Of a DNA stretch of 64,000 bases, positions 1 through 6,907 are shown one piece after another (the stretch's first letter is position 1; the number at the start of each line of letters is the position of its first letter). Source of the DNA: Mordavella massiliensis (GTDB lineage: Bacteria; Bacillota; Clostridia; Lachnospirales; Lachnospiraceae); NCBI RefSeq assembly GCF_016901695.1, contig NZ_JACJKS010000005.1, forward strand, positions 62,001-126,000, read 5' to 3'. Below the pieces are notes generated by a model, which was not told where the DNA came from, did not search any database, and saw only the letters and a program-made list of their open reading frames with translations. A program made the translations under genes and the position numbers.

Positions 1-66
1 TCAGAAGGTAATGTAAAGATACATAATCGTCAAGACGGCAACAATCAGAAGTTATGGAGGGTAACA

Positions 67-834
67 ATGGAATATAGTAAGGAAGATTTAATGGAAGCAA
101 AAAAGCAAATTTGGGGAGTGGGAGAGAACATGGGAACAGAGGAAAGTAAAAAAATCTGGGAGGAGAACGCACAATTTTGGGATAATGCAATGGGTGACGA
201 ATCTAATGAATTTCACAGAGAGGTAGTGCGTCCCAAAGTAACGGAACTTCTATCTCCTAATCCTGCGGATTACATTTTGGATATTGCGTGTGGCAATGGA
301 AATTATTCTTCGTATCTTGCACAAAGAGGCGCTTCGGTTGTCGCTTTTGATTACAGCAAAAAAATGATAGAATTGGCTAAAAGACGGCAATCACAATATG
401 CAAAACAAATTGAATTTTGTGTGGCGGATGCGACCGATAGAAAAAGTATATTAGAATTAAAAAGAAATCGAGCCTTTACGAAAGCAGTTTCTAATATGGC
501 AATTATGGATATTACGGATATTGAACCACTTCTTATGGCTGTTTATGAACTGTTGCAGGAAAGCGGAATTTTTGTCTTTGCAACGCAACACCCTTGTTTT
601 GTCACGTTGACTGAAAAATATATGACACCGCACAGTTACTATGATATAGCGATTGAAGGGCAACCGAAAGAGCAGATTTATTATCATCGTTCCATACAAG
701 ATATTTTTAACCTTTGTTTTAGAGCTGGATTTGTCATTGATGGATTTTATGAAGAATGTTTTAAAACCAACAAAGAAATTCCTATGGTAATGATAGTAAG
801 GCTTAAGAAGGTAAAACGTGATAGCTTAAAATAA
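67..834 (+). CDS. Class I SAM-dependent methyltransferase
   Basis: A 255-residue cytosolic protein with a Rossmann-type SAM-binding motif I (ILDIACGNGNYSSYLA, about residues 76-91) followed by an acidic residue in VVAFDYS, as expected for class I methyltransferases. The substrate cannot be told from sequence. The start has a strong Shine-Dalgarno (ggagggtaac) just upstream; an in-frame ATG at 130 is an alternative. The gene is clearly more AT-rich than the mobilization genes that follow, so it is probably cargo of, or a neighbour to, the mobile element. Methylation of a small molecule or antibiotic target is possible but is only a guess. Confidence 0.8.
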   Translation: MEYSKEDLMEAKKQIWGVGENMGTEESKKIWEENAQFWDNAMGDESNEFHREVVRPKVTELLSPNPADYILDIACGNGNYSSYLAQRGASVVAFDYSKKMIELAKRRQSQYAKQIEFCVADATDRKSILELKRNRAFTKAVSNMAIMDITDIEPLLMAVYELLQESGIFVFATQHPCFVTLTEKYMTPHSYYDIAIEGQPKEQIYYHRSIQDIFNLCFRAGFVIDGFYEECFKTNKEIPMVMIVRLKKVKRDSLK

Positions 835-874
835 ATTCAAGTTTGTCGGGTAAATAGCAAACCCAGCCGAGCCA

Positions 875-916
875 GTCAACGGTCAAGATGAACGGCGCAT
901 ATGCGCAGCCGTTGAC
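875..916. repeat. 42-nt stem-loop with inner palindrome
   Basis: Arms GTCAACGG (875-882) and CCGTTGAC (909-916) are perfect inverted repeats. They enclose a 12-bp palindrome GCGCATATGCGC (895-906). It lies between the methyltransferase gene and the sigma-like gene. No T-run follows, so it is not a typical terminator. It could be a regulatory hairpin or a protein-binding site of the mobile element. Confidence 0.55.
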
Positions 917-1005
917 AGCCCCGCCCGCCTTTGCTGGTAGGCAATCAAGGGGCGACAGCAAGAAGTGCCACCGCCCCGCACTATTATTCAGAAAGGGGAA
1001 TTTCC

Positions 1006-1428
1006 ATGACCGACCAGATAGCCTATCAAGAATATATCCAGCGCAGGTACAACGCCTTTTGCAAGACTGTTATCCGCTGTGCCGCCTTGGACAAGATTTT
1101 GAAGCTTAAACGGCAATGGGAACGGCAAGTTTCCCTTGACTATCTGATGAACGAGAAGTTTGTCCAGTTTGCCGCGTCGGAGCCGGACGAGGAATACCCA
1201 TTTACCGTCTGCGGTCAGACCGTCCTGCTCTGCAACGCCGCCCTTGCCGACGCGATCTCTGTTTTGCCGGAGCAGACGCGGGAAGAAATCCTGCGCTATT
1301 ACTTTCTGCGCCAGCCGCAGCGCGTGATCGGCGCGTGTATTGGCCGGTCACGCAGCACAGCGGGGCGGCATATCCAGCTTGCCTTGCAGCGGCTACGCGA
1401 AGAAATGGGGGTGAGCCGGTATGAGTAG
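1006..1428 (+). CDS. Sigma-70 region 4-like protein of mobile element
   Basis: A 140-residue protein starting at the ATG behind gaaagggg. The C-terminal third resembles sigma region 4: an LPEQTREEILRYYFL segment then a recognition-helix-like stretch IGACIGRSRSTAGRHIQLAL. Such small sigma-like proteins are standard in Tn916-type and related conjugative or mobilizable elements of Firmicutes. It overlaps the next gene by 8 bp, so the two are translationally coupled. It may act as an element-specific regulator rather than a full sigma factor, since region 2 is not recognisable. Confidence 0.75.
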   Translation: MTDQIAYQEYIQRRYNAFCKTVIRCAALDKILKLKRQWERQVSLDYLMNEKFVQFAASEPDEEYPFTVCGQTVLLCNAALADAISVLPEQTREEILRYYFLRQPQRVIGACIGRSRSTAGRHIQLALQRLREEMGVSRYE

Positions 1429-1633
1429 ACTTCTCCCCTATGAAACAATCCTCAAAGCCCGTGAGGGCGACCCAGAAGCCGTGAACGCTGTCCTGCTCCA
1501 CTACGCCGGATATATCCGCTATTTCTCAAAAGTGAACGGGCAGGTCAACGCCGAGGTGGAGGACTATGTAAAGCAGCGGTTAATTGACTGTCAATTCAAG
1601 TTCCGGCTTGACGAACCACCGGACAAGTCATAA
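1421..1633 (+). CDS. Helix-turn-helix conjugative-transposon-like protein
   Basis: A 70-residue protein resembling the short helix-turn-helix family found beside the sigma-like gene in Tn916-type elements (LLPYETILKAREGDPEAVNAVLLHY, then YIRYFSK). It resembles the region-2-like N-terminus of ECF sigma factors, so the pair 1006-1633 may together make a split sigma/regulator unit. The start overlaps the upstream stop. A terminator follows at 1671. Confidence 0.7.
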   Translation: MSRLLPYETILKAREGDPEAVNAVLLHYAGYIRYFSKVNGQVNAEVEDYVKQRLIDCQFKFRLDEPPDKS

Positions 1634-1670
1634 AAACTGAATACCAGCCGCCACCGACGCGGCCAGCGAA

Positions 1671-1708
1671 AGCAGTAAGTCTTGAAAAAGATTTACTGCT
1701 TTTTTTGT
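1671..1708 (+). terminator. Intrinsic terminator after HTH gene
   Basis: AGCAGTAAGTCTT (1671-1683) pairs with AAGATTTACTGCT (1688-1700) around a short loop, with a run of eight T that includes the last stem base. It ends the sigma-like/HTH transcript and separates it from the mobilization genes. Confidence 0.85.
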
Positions 1709-2130
1709 TGTCCGGCTCCGCTCCCGGCCATTTTGCCCCCTGCCGGTTGTAGTAGTAAGCGAGGAGGGAATTTTTCTGCCCTGGTGTTTGGCATTTGGAG
1801 CATTTACCCGTAGTAGAGGGCAAAGAGAAAGGATTTCTCCAACACCGGGTAGAAACCACTGCGTCCGGTGTCATTTTAGCGAAAGCGGGCAGGAATGCCC
1901 TTTACAGGATTAGTAGTAGCAGAAAAAGAGAAACAAACTTTTGTGGTTGCAGTTTTCCAAAAAAGTGGCGGACGGAAGTGAGAGAAAGTTTGCAGTCACG
2001 GAGAGCAAGTTTCTACCACGGTGCCAAAATCCGCAATTCTGCAGTTTTGCCCCTCGCGGGAAACTTGTTGGGGAGTGCCTTCCCCAAACCCTGCTCATGC
2101 GCCCTTACGGGCGAGAAAGGAGGTCACACC
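1709..2130. other. Non-coding region upstream of mobC, candidate oriT
   Basis: About 420 bases without a convincing gene lie directly before mobC and the relaxase gene, the usual place for an origin of transfer. Near its end is a hairpin GGGGA/TCCCC (2070-2085), then TGCGCCCT at 2098-2105, which matches the core of IncQ/RSF1010-type nic regions as I remember it (TAAGTGCGCCCT). A second short stem CGCCCTTACGGGCG overlaps it (2100-2113). Several tagtagta copies (about 1747, 1811, 1911) are also present. The oriT assignment is an inference from position and motif. Confidence 0.45.
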
Positions 2131-2529
2131 ATGCGAAAGAAATACAACACGCCCCACCGCAGCCGCGTTGTGAAAACCCGGCTGTCCGAAGATGAGTATG
2201 CCGACTTCACAGCGCGGCTTGCGCCCTATGGTATCAGCCAGTCCGAATTTCTCCGGCAGGCGATACGGCGGGCGACCATACGCCCGGTTGTCCATGTGTC
2301 GTCGGTCAATGACGAGTTGCTTTCCGCTGTCGGGAAGCTGACAGCCGAGTACGGCAGGATCGGCGGCAACCTCAATCAGATTGCCCGGTATCTGAACGAA
2401 TACGGCGTACCCTACAACACCCTTTCCGGCGAGGTACGCGCCGCCATATCCGACCTTGCCGTCCTCAAGTATGAAGTCCTCAAGAAAGTAGGTGACGCGG
2501 TTGGCAACACTCAAGCATATCAACTCTAA
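2131..2529 (+). CDS. mobC: MobC-family relaxosome accessory protein
   Basis: A 132-residue protein. The N-terminus has a ribbon-helix-helix-like segment (RVVKTRLSEDEYADFTARLAPYGISQSEFLRQAIR written as a continuous block in residues 9-43) typical of relaxosome DNA-binding proteins. The middle GRIGGNLNQIARYLN is the hallmark MobC motif. The start follows gaaaggaggtcacacc, an excellent SD; longer upstream readings lack one. It overlaps the relaxase gene by 38 bp. Its expected role is to help the relaxase open the nic site. Confidence 0.85.
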   Translation: MRKKYNTPHRSRVVKTRLSEDEYADFTARLAPYGISQSEFLRQAIRRATIRPVVHVSSVNDELLSAVGKLTAEYGRIGGNLNQIARYLNEYGVPYNTLSGEVRAAISDLAVLKYEVLKKVGDAVGNTQAYQL

Positions 2530-4126
2530 AAACGCCGACTACGGAGCCGCCGAGCAATATCTTCTCTTTGAGCATGACGAGTTTACCATGAAGCCCGTCC
2601 TTGATGAAACCGGCAGGCTTATCCCCCGCGAGGACTACCGGCTGTCCACGCTGAACTGCGACGGGGAGGATTTTGCCGTTGCGTGTATGCGGGCCAATCT
2701 CCGCTATCAGAAAAACCAGCGGCGGGAAGATGTGAAAAGCCACCACTACATCATCAGCTTTGACCCGCGGGACGGGCCGGACAACGGCCTGACCGTAGAC
2801 CGGGCGCAGGCGTTGGGGGAACAATTCTGTAAAGAGCATTTTCCCGGCCACCAGGCCCTTGTCTGCACCCACCCGGACGGGCATAACCACAGCGGCAACA
2901 TTCATGTGCATATCGTCATAAACAGCCTGCGGATTGAGGAAGTGCCGTTCCTGCCCTACATGGACAGGCCGGCCGATACGAAAGTCGGCTGCAAGCACCG
3001 ATGTACCGACGCTGCCCTGCGCTACTTCAAATCCGAAGTCATGGAGATGTGCCACCGGGAGGGGCTTTATCAAATCGACCTCTTGAACGGCAGCAAGAAC
3101 CGCGTCACCGACCGGGAGTATTGGGCGCAGAAAAAGGGACAGGCCGCGCTGGACAAGCAGAACGCCCCCATGATTGCCGATAGTATCACGCCCCGGCAGA
3201 CCAAGTTTGAAACGAACAAGGAGAAGCTGCGGCAGACCCTACGGAAAGCCCTTGCCACCGCCGCCAGCTTTGACGAGTTTTCCTCTCTGTTGCTGCAGGA
3301 GGGTGTGACCGTCAAGGAGAGCCGGGGGCGGCTTTCCTACCTCACGCCGGACAGGACAAAGCCAATTACCGCCCGGAAGCTGGGCGACGATTTTGACCGC
3401 GCCGCTGTCTTTGCCGTTTTAGAGCAAAACGCCGCCAGAGCAGCCGAAGCGCCAGCCAGATCCCCCGATCCCCCACGCACCATAAAAGACCGCTTGCAGG
3501 TTGCCAGAGCCGAGATAGCCGCCCCGAAACAGGACGGAGTGCAGCGGCTTGTGGACATTGAGCAGAAAATGGCCGAGGGCAAAGGCCGGGGCTATGAACG
3601 CTGGGCGAAGATACACAATCTGAAGCAGGCCGCCAAAACGCTGTCCGTCTACCAGCAATACGGCTTTACTTCCCCGGAGCAGTTAGAAGCCGCCGTTGAC
3701 ACCGCCTATCAGAAAATGCGCCAGACCAGCGGCGAACTGAAAGCACTGGAAACGAAGCTGCAAGGGAAAAAGAAGTTGCAGCGGCAGGTGTTGGCCTACG
3801 CCCAGACCAAGGCCGCCCGCGACGGGCTGCGGGCACAGAAATCCGAGAAAGCCCGCGCCGCATACCGGCAGGCCCATGAGAGCGATTTTATCATAGCCGA
3901 CGCAGCCGCCCGATATTTCCGGGAGCATGGCATTACCAAGCTGCCCGCCCGGAAAGCGTTGCAGGCCGAGATCGAGCAGCTTATCTCCGAGAAAGACGGC
4001 CTGTATAACACCTATCACGAACAGAAACAGCGGTTCAAGGAGTTGCAGACCGTCAAGCGGAACATCGACCAGATTTTGCGCCGGGACGAGCCGCACCGCA
4101 GAAAGGAGCAGAGCCATGAGCGATAA
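2492..4126 (+). CDS. MobA/VirD2-type relaxase
   Basis: A 544-residue protein. The N-terminal nuclease domain (about 1-200) has the metal-binding histidine motif in HPDGHNHSGNIHVHIVIN (about residues 129-146) and an upstream SHHYIISFDP strand. These fit a HUH relaxase that nicks oriT and stays bound to the transferred strand. The catalytic tyrosine is probably near the N-terminus (Y17 or Y23), not proven. The C-terminal half is long, charged and coiled-coil-rich. No coupling protein or type IV secretion genes are visible, so the element looks mobilizable rather than self-transmissible, unless transfer genes lie to the left of the window. Confidence 0.9.
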   Translation: MTRLATLKHINSKNADYGAAEQYLLFEHDEFTMKPVLDETGRLIPREDYRLSTLNCDGEDFAVACMRANLRYQKNQRREDVKSHHYIISFDPRDGPDNGLTVDRAQALGEQFCKEHFPGHQALVCTHPDGHNHSGNIHVHIVINSLRIEEVPFLPYMDRPADTKVGCKHRCTDAALRYFKSEVMEMCHREGLYQIDLLNGSKNRVTDREYWAQKKGQAALDKQNAPMIADSITPRQTKFETNKEKLRQTLRKALATAASFDEFSSLLLQEGVTVKESRGRLSYLTPDRTKPITARKLGDDFDRAAVFAVLEQNAARAAEAPARSPDPPRTIKDRLQVARAEIAAPKQDGVQRLVDIEQKMAEGKGRGYERWAKIHNLKQAAKTLSVYQQYGFTSPEQLEAAVDTAYQKMRQTSGELKALETKLQGKKKLQRQVLAYAQTKAARDGLRAQKSEKARAAYRQAHESDFIIADAAARYFREHGITKLPARKALQAEIEQLISEKDGLYNTYHEQKQRFKELQTVKRNIDQILRRDEPHRRKEQSHER

Positions 4127-4502
4127 CCTGCCCCACATGGACTACCGCCAGCACCGGCGGGCGCGGCGGCTGGTACATGAGTGCTGTAACTACGATGAGG
4201 GGAACTGCCTGCTGTTAGACGACGGGGAGCCTTGCGTGTGCGTCCAGAGCATTTCCTTTTCCCTCATGTGCCACTGGTTCCGTGTGGCTGTCCTGCCCCT
4301 TGACGGGGAGCTGGCCGCAGCCCTCTTGTGCCGGGGAAGCCGGAAACGGTGTGCCGTCTGCGGGGCGGCCTTTGTCCCCAAATCCAACCGGGGAAAATAC
4401 TGCCCCGACTGCGCCGGGCGCATGAAGAAAATCAAAGCCGCCGAGAGAAAGCGGAAACAAAGGCAGAGATGTCACGCTTTAGAGCCTTTCAAACCCGCAT
4501 AA
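4116..4502 (+). CDS. Cysteine-rich VLP-domain protein
   Basis: A 128-residue protein starting at the ATG that overlaps the relaxase stop by 11 bp. It has an N-terminal Cys cluster (CCNYDEGNCLLLDDGEPCVC), a central strand RVAVLPLDGELAA, and a zinc-ribbon-like C-terminus (CAVCGAAFVPKSNRGKYCPDC) with a basic tail. This is the cysteine-rich VLP family, regularly found between relaxase and replication genes in Clostridia mobile elements. It probably binds zinc and nucleic acid; its function is not established. Confidence 0.75.
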   Translation: MSDNLPHMDYRQHRRARRLVHECCNYDEGNCLLLDDGEPCVCVQSISFSLMCHWFRVAVLPLDGELAAALLCRGSRKRCAVCGAAFVPKSNRGKYCPDCAGRMKKIKAAERKRKQRQRCHALEPFKPA

Positions 4503-4574
4503 ATCAAGGCTTTTTTCGTGGGTGTCAAAGGGTACGCGATACATTTATCCTTTTCCCCCGGAAACGGCGTTTTA

Positions 4575-5369
4575 ATGCGTGACAATACGCCAAAATCAAC
4601 CCGAACACAGGGAGGTGATCCTATCGCTGATTATATCAGGGCAGACACGCGGCTGCCCGCCTATCTGCCGTATCCCCGTTTCCTGCTGAAAATGGAGATT
4701 TCACAGACCGCCAAGCTGCTGTATTCGCTGCTGTTAGACCGTTCCACCCTCTCCCAGAAAAACAAGTGGCTGGACGACGAGGGCAGGATTTATATTATCT
4801 ATCCCATCGCGGAGATAGCAGAAATACTGGATAAAGGCAGCACCACCATCAAGGGGGCGCTTAATGAACTGGACACGGCGGGGCTGTTGGAACGGGAACG
4901 GGGCGGCTTCTCCGCACCGAACCGGCTTTATGTCAAAGTACCGCCAGTGCCACAGGTACAGTTTTCAGACCAACTGATGGCCGGAAGTCCGCCCCTCATA
5001 GAGCCGGAAAACCGTCCTACTGATGGTCAGAAAACCGACCTTATGATGGTCGGAAAACCGTCCCCTAACCAAACTACTATAAACAACCTTACAGAGAGCC
5101 AAACAAAGGGAGTGAGTGGGGGGCCGTCCGCGCCCTATGGCCGATATGGAAATATTTTTCTGTCACAGACCGAATACGACGAGTTGCAGGCAGAGTACCC
5201 TGACAGGCTGGAACGGTTCATCGAGGAAATGAGCCGCTACCTTGCCGCCAACGGGAAAAGCTACCAGAACTATGCCGCCGCCCTGCGGATATGGGCGGGG
5301 AACGACAAAAAGGAAGCCCCTAAAAAGGGCATACCAGACTACTCATGCAAGGAGGGCGAGAGTTTATGA
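4575..5369 (+). CDS. RepA N-terminal-type replication initiator
   Basis: The core LPAYLPYPRFLLKMEISQ and LLYSLLLDR, followed by a winged-helix segment (YPIAEIAEILDKGSTTIKGALNELDTAGLL), is typical of RepA_N initiators. The start is uncertain. ATG 4575 is the nearest ATG (264 residues) but has a weak SD. ATG or GTG codons are lacking after a perfect gggaggtgat at 4610-4619, where an in-frame ATC (4623) sits seven bases downstream of GGAGG. The C-terminal region (SQTEYDELQAEYPDRLERFIEEMSRYL) is a common accessory segment. The gene overlaps the next by ATGA. Together they suggest the excised element can replicate. Confidence 0.8.
   Translation: MRDNTPKSTRTQGGDPIADYIRADTRLPAYLPYPRFLLKMEISQTAKLLYSLLLDRSTLSQKNKWLDDEGRIYIIYPIAEIAEILDKGSTTIKGALNELDTAGLLERERGGFSAPNRLYVKVPPVPQVQFSDQLMAGSPPLIEPENRPTDGQKTDLMMVGKPSPNQTTINNLTESQTKGVSGGPSAPYGRYGNIFLSQTEYDELQAEYPDRLERFIEEMSRYLAANGKSYQNYAAALRIWAGNDKKEAPKKGIPDYSCKEGESL
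4610..4625 (+). promoter_or_regulatory. Perfect SD followed by ATC: possible rare start codon
   Basis: GGGAGGTGAT (4610-4619) is complementary to the 16S anti-SD. Seven bases after GGAGG lies ATC (4623-4625) in the frame of the replication initiator, at the point where the conserved part begins (ADYIRADTRLPAYLP). ATC initiation would keep translation low. Otherwise the SD lies inside the coding sequence by chance. Confidence 0.5.
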
Positions 5370-6208
5370 AGAATGAAATCAACGCGGTTTTGGAGAATAT
5401 GACGACCACCATCCCGGAGCCGGAGGACTACACCGGCGAGGACGGTTTACTGTACTGCGGCAAGTGCCGCAAGCCGAAAGAAGCCTATTTTGCGCCGGAT
5501 AAGGCCGCTATCTTCGGGCGCGACCGCCACCCGGCAGAGTGCGACTGCCAGAGAACCGCCCGCGAGGAACGGGAAGCCGCCGAAAAGCGGCGCAGACACC
5601 TTGACACCGTGGAAGAACTGAAACGCCGGGGCTTTACCGACCCCACCATGCGGGACTGGACTTTCGAGAACGACAACGGCAGGAACCCGCAGACCGGGCT
5701 TGCCCGCCGGTATGTGGAGCATTGGGAAGATATGCGGACAGACAATATCGGCTGCCTGTTCTGGGGCGGCGTAGGCACCGGCAAAAGCTACCTTGCAGGC
5801 TGTATCGCAAACGCCCTCATGGAGAAAGAAATCCCCGTCCGCATGACGAACTTTGCTCTTATCCTCAATGACCTTGCCGCCAGCTTTGAGGGGCGCAACG
5901 AGTACATTTCCCGCCTTTGTCGTTATCCGCTGCTGATCCTTGACGACTTCGGCATGGAACGCGGGACGGAATACGGGCTGGAACAGGTGTTCAATGTGAT
6001 TGACAGCCGTTACCGCAGCGGCAAGCCGCTGATCGTCACGACCAACCTTACGCTGGACGACCTGCACAACCCGGAGGACACCGCCCATTCCCGGATTTAT
6101 GACCGCCTGCTTTCCATGTGCGTCCCGGTACGCTTTACCGGCGACAACTTCCGGCAGGAAACCGCCAAGCGGAAAATGGAGAGCATGAAGAAACTGATTA
6201 CCGACTGA
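5366..6208 (+). CDS. DnaC/IstB-like ATP-binding helicase loader
   Basis: A 280-residue AAA+ ATPase. Near the N-terminus is a zinc-finger-like set of cysteines (CGKCRKPK then CDCQR). Walker A is GGVGTGKSYLAG and Walker B LLILDDFGME, then a sensor-like IVTTNLT. This is the arrangement of phage- and plasmid-type DnaC helicase loaders. The start is an ATGA overlap with repA behind aaggagg. It probably loads the host replicative helicase at the element's own origin. Confidence 0.85.
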   Translation: MKNEINAVLENMTTTIPEPEDYTGEDGLLYCGKCRKPKEAYFAPDKAAIFGRDRHPAECDCQRTAREEREAAEKRRRHLDTVEELKRRGFTDPTMRDWTFENDNGRNPQTGLARRYVEHWEDMRTDNIGCLFWGGVGTGKSYLAGCIANALMEKEIPVRMTNFALILNDLAASFEGRNEYISRLCRYPLLILDDFGMERGTEYGLEQVFNVIDSRYRSGKPLIVTTNLTLDDLHNPEDTAHSRIYDRLLSMCVPVRFTGDNFRQETAKRKMESMKKLITD

Positions 6209-6222
6209 AAGGAGTATTGCCT

Positions 6223-6417
6223 ATGGCAGATAACAAGCAGCACGACACCCGCACCACCCGCCGCCCTGACTGTGTGACGGAAATCCGCATGGGCAATTCC
6301 GTCCTTGTCGTGTCCGGCTATTTCAAGAAAGACACCACAACCACAGCCGCCGACAAAATGGCGCGGGTACTGGAAGCGGAAGCCGCTGCTACACAGGAGC
6401 CGACTTATCCGGCGTGA
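6223..6417 (+). CDS. tnpW: TnpW-family small transposon protein
   Basis: A 64-residue protein (MADNKQHDTRTTRRPDC, then VTEIRMGNSVLVVSGYFKKDTTTTAADKMARVL in residues 18-50) matching the small TnpW family first named in Tn4451-type mobilizable transposons. The SD aaaggag precedes it. Its function is unknown. It links this element to the large-serine-recombinase mobilizable transposons of clostridia. Confidence 0.75.
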   Translation: MADNKQHDTRTTRRPDCVTEIRMGNSVLVVSGYFKKDTTTTAADKMARVLEAEAAATQEPTYPA

Positions 6418-6481
6418 ACCGGGGCATGGAAAAGCGGCCATGCCAGGGAGCATGACCGCTGGAACGAAAATCGGAAGTGCT

Positions 6482-6682
6482 TTAGCAATTCTTAATCTCA
6501 TTCTCTATAAAATAATTTGCAATTTCAAAGGCTTTTATTCTTCTCTTTGCCAATGTGATTTGTGATTTATAACGCTCGGAATTATCCTTTGATTCAAATG
6601 TTTTTACTGTTTCTCTTAGCTTGTGCAGAGTTGAATCAATTTGCCTTTTGGCCGCGGTTAATTCATCTATTGTATACTTCAT
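6482..6682 (-). CDS. Small charged coiled-coil protein, unknown function
   Basis: A 66-residue protein on the opposite strand to its neighbours, starting at the ATG behind aaaggagaaaac. It is highly charged and helical (KYTIDELTAAKRQIDSTLHKL..., ending YFIENEIKNC). An upstream extension to 6814 lacks an SD. It is AT-rich and divergent from the recombinase gene, so it may be a regulator or excision helper, but nothing in the sequence proves it. Confidence 0.55.
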   Translation of the reverse strand: MKYTIDELTAAKRQIDSTLHKLRETVKTFESKDNSERYKSQITLAKRRIKAFEIANYFIENEIKNC

Positions 6683-6848
6683 GTTTTCTCCTTTAACTTC
6701 TGATTTTTTTGTTAAATCAGAGTATACCACGGAGTTATGAACTTTTCTACTGCAAATATGGGACGACAACCCATACCATAAAAATCGGAAAATTGAAAAG
6801 CTGTAAAGAAGCAAATTTAACGCTTTTGCCGCTGTACAGCCCCCGCCG

Positions 6849-6874
6849 TTCCGTGGTACAATGAAACCACGGAA
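6849..6874 (+). promoter_or_regulatory. Inverted repeat overlapping a -10-like box before the recombinase
   Basis: TTCCGTGGT (6849-6857) and ACCACGGAA (6866-6874) are perfect 9-bp arms 8 bases apart. A TACAAT (6857-6862) lies between them, 46 bases before the recombinase ATG. No clear -35 is seen. It could be an operator for autoregulation, a recombinase-related site or an RNA hairpin. Confidence 0.45.
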
Positions 6875-6907
6875 TAGTGGGGCTGGCTGTCGGAAACGGA
6901 GGATTTT

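Noticed and set aside
1795-2130. N-terminal extension of the MobC frame
   Set aside because: The conserved protein starts at 2131 behind an excellent SD, and the extension has no homology-like features.
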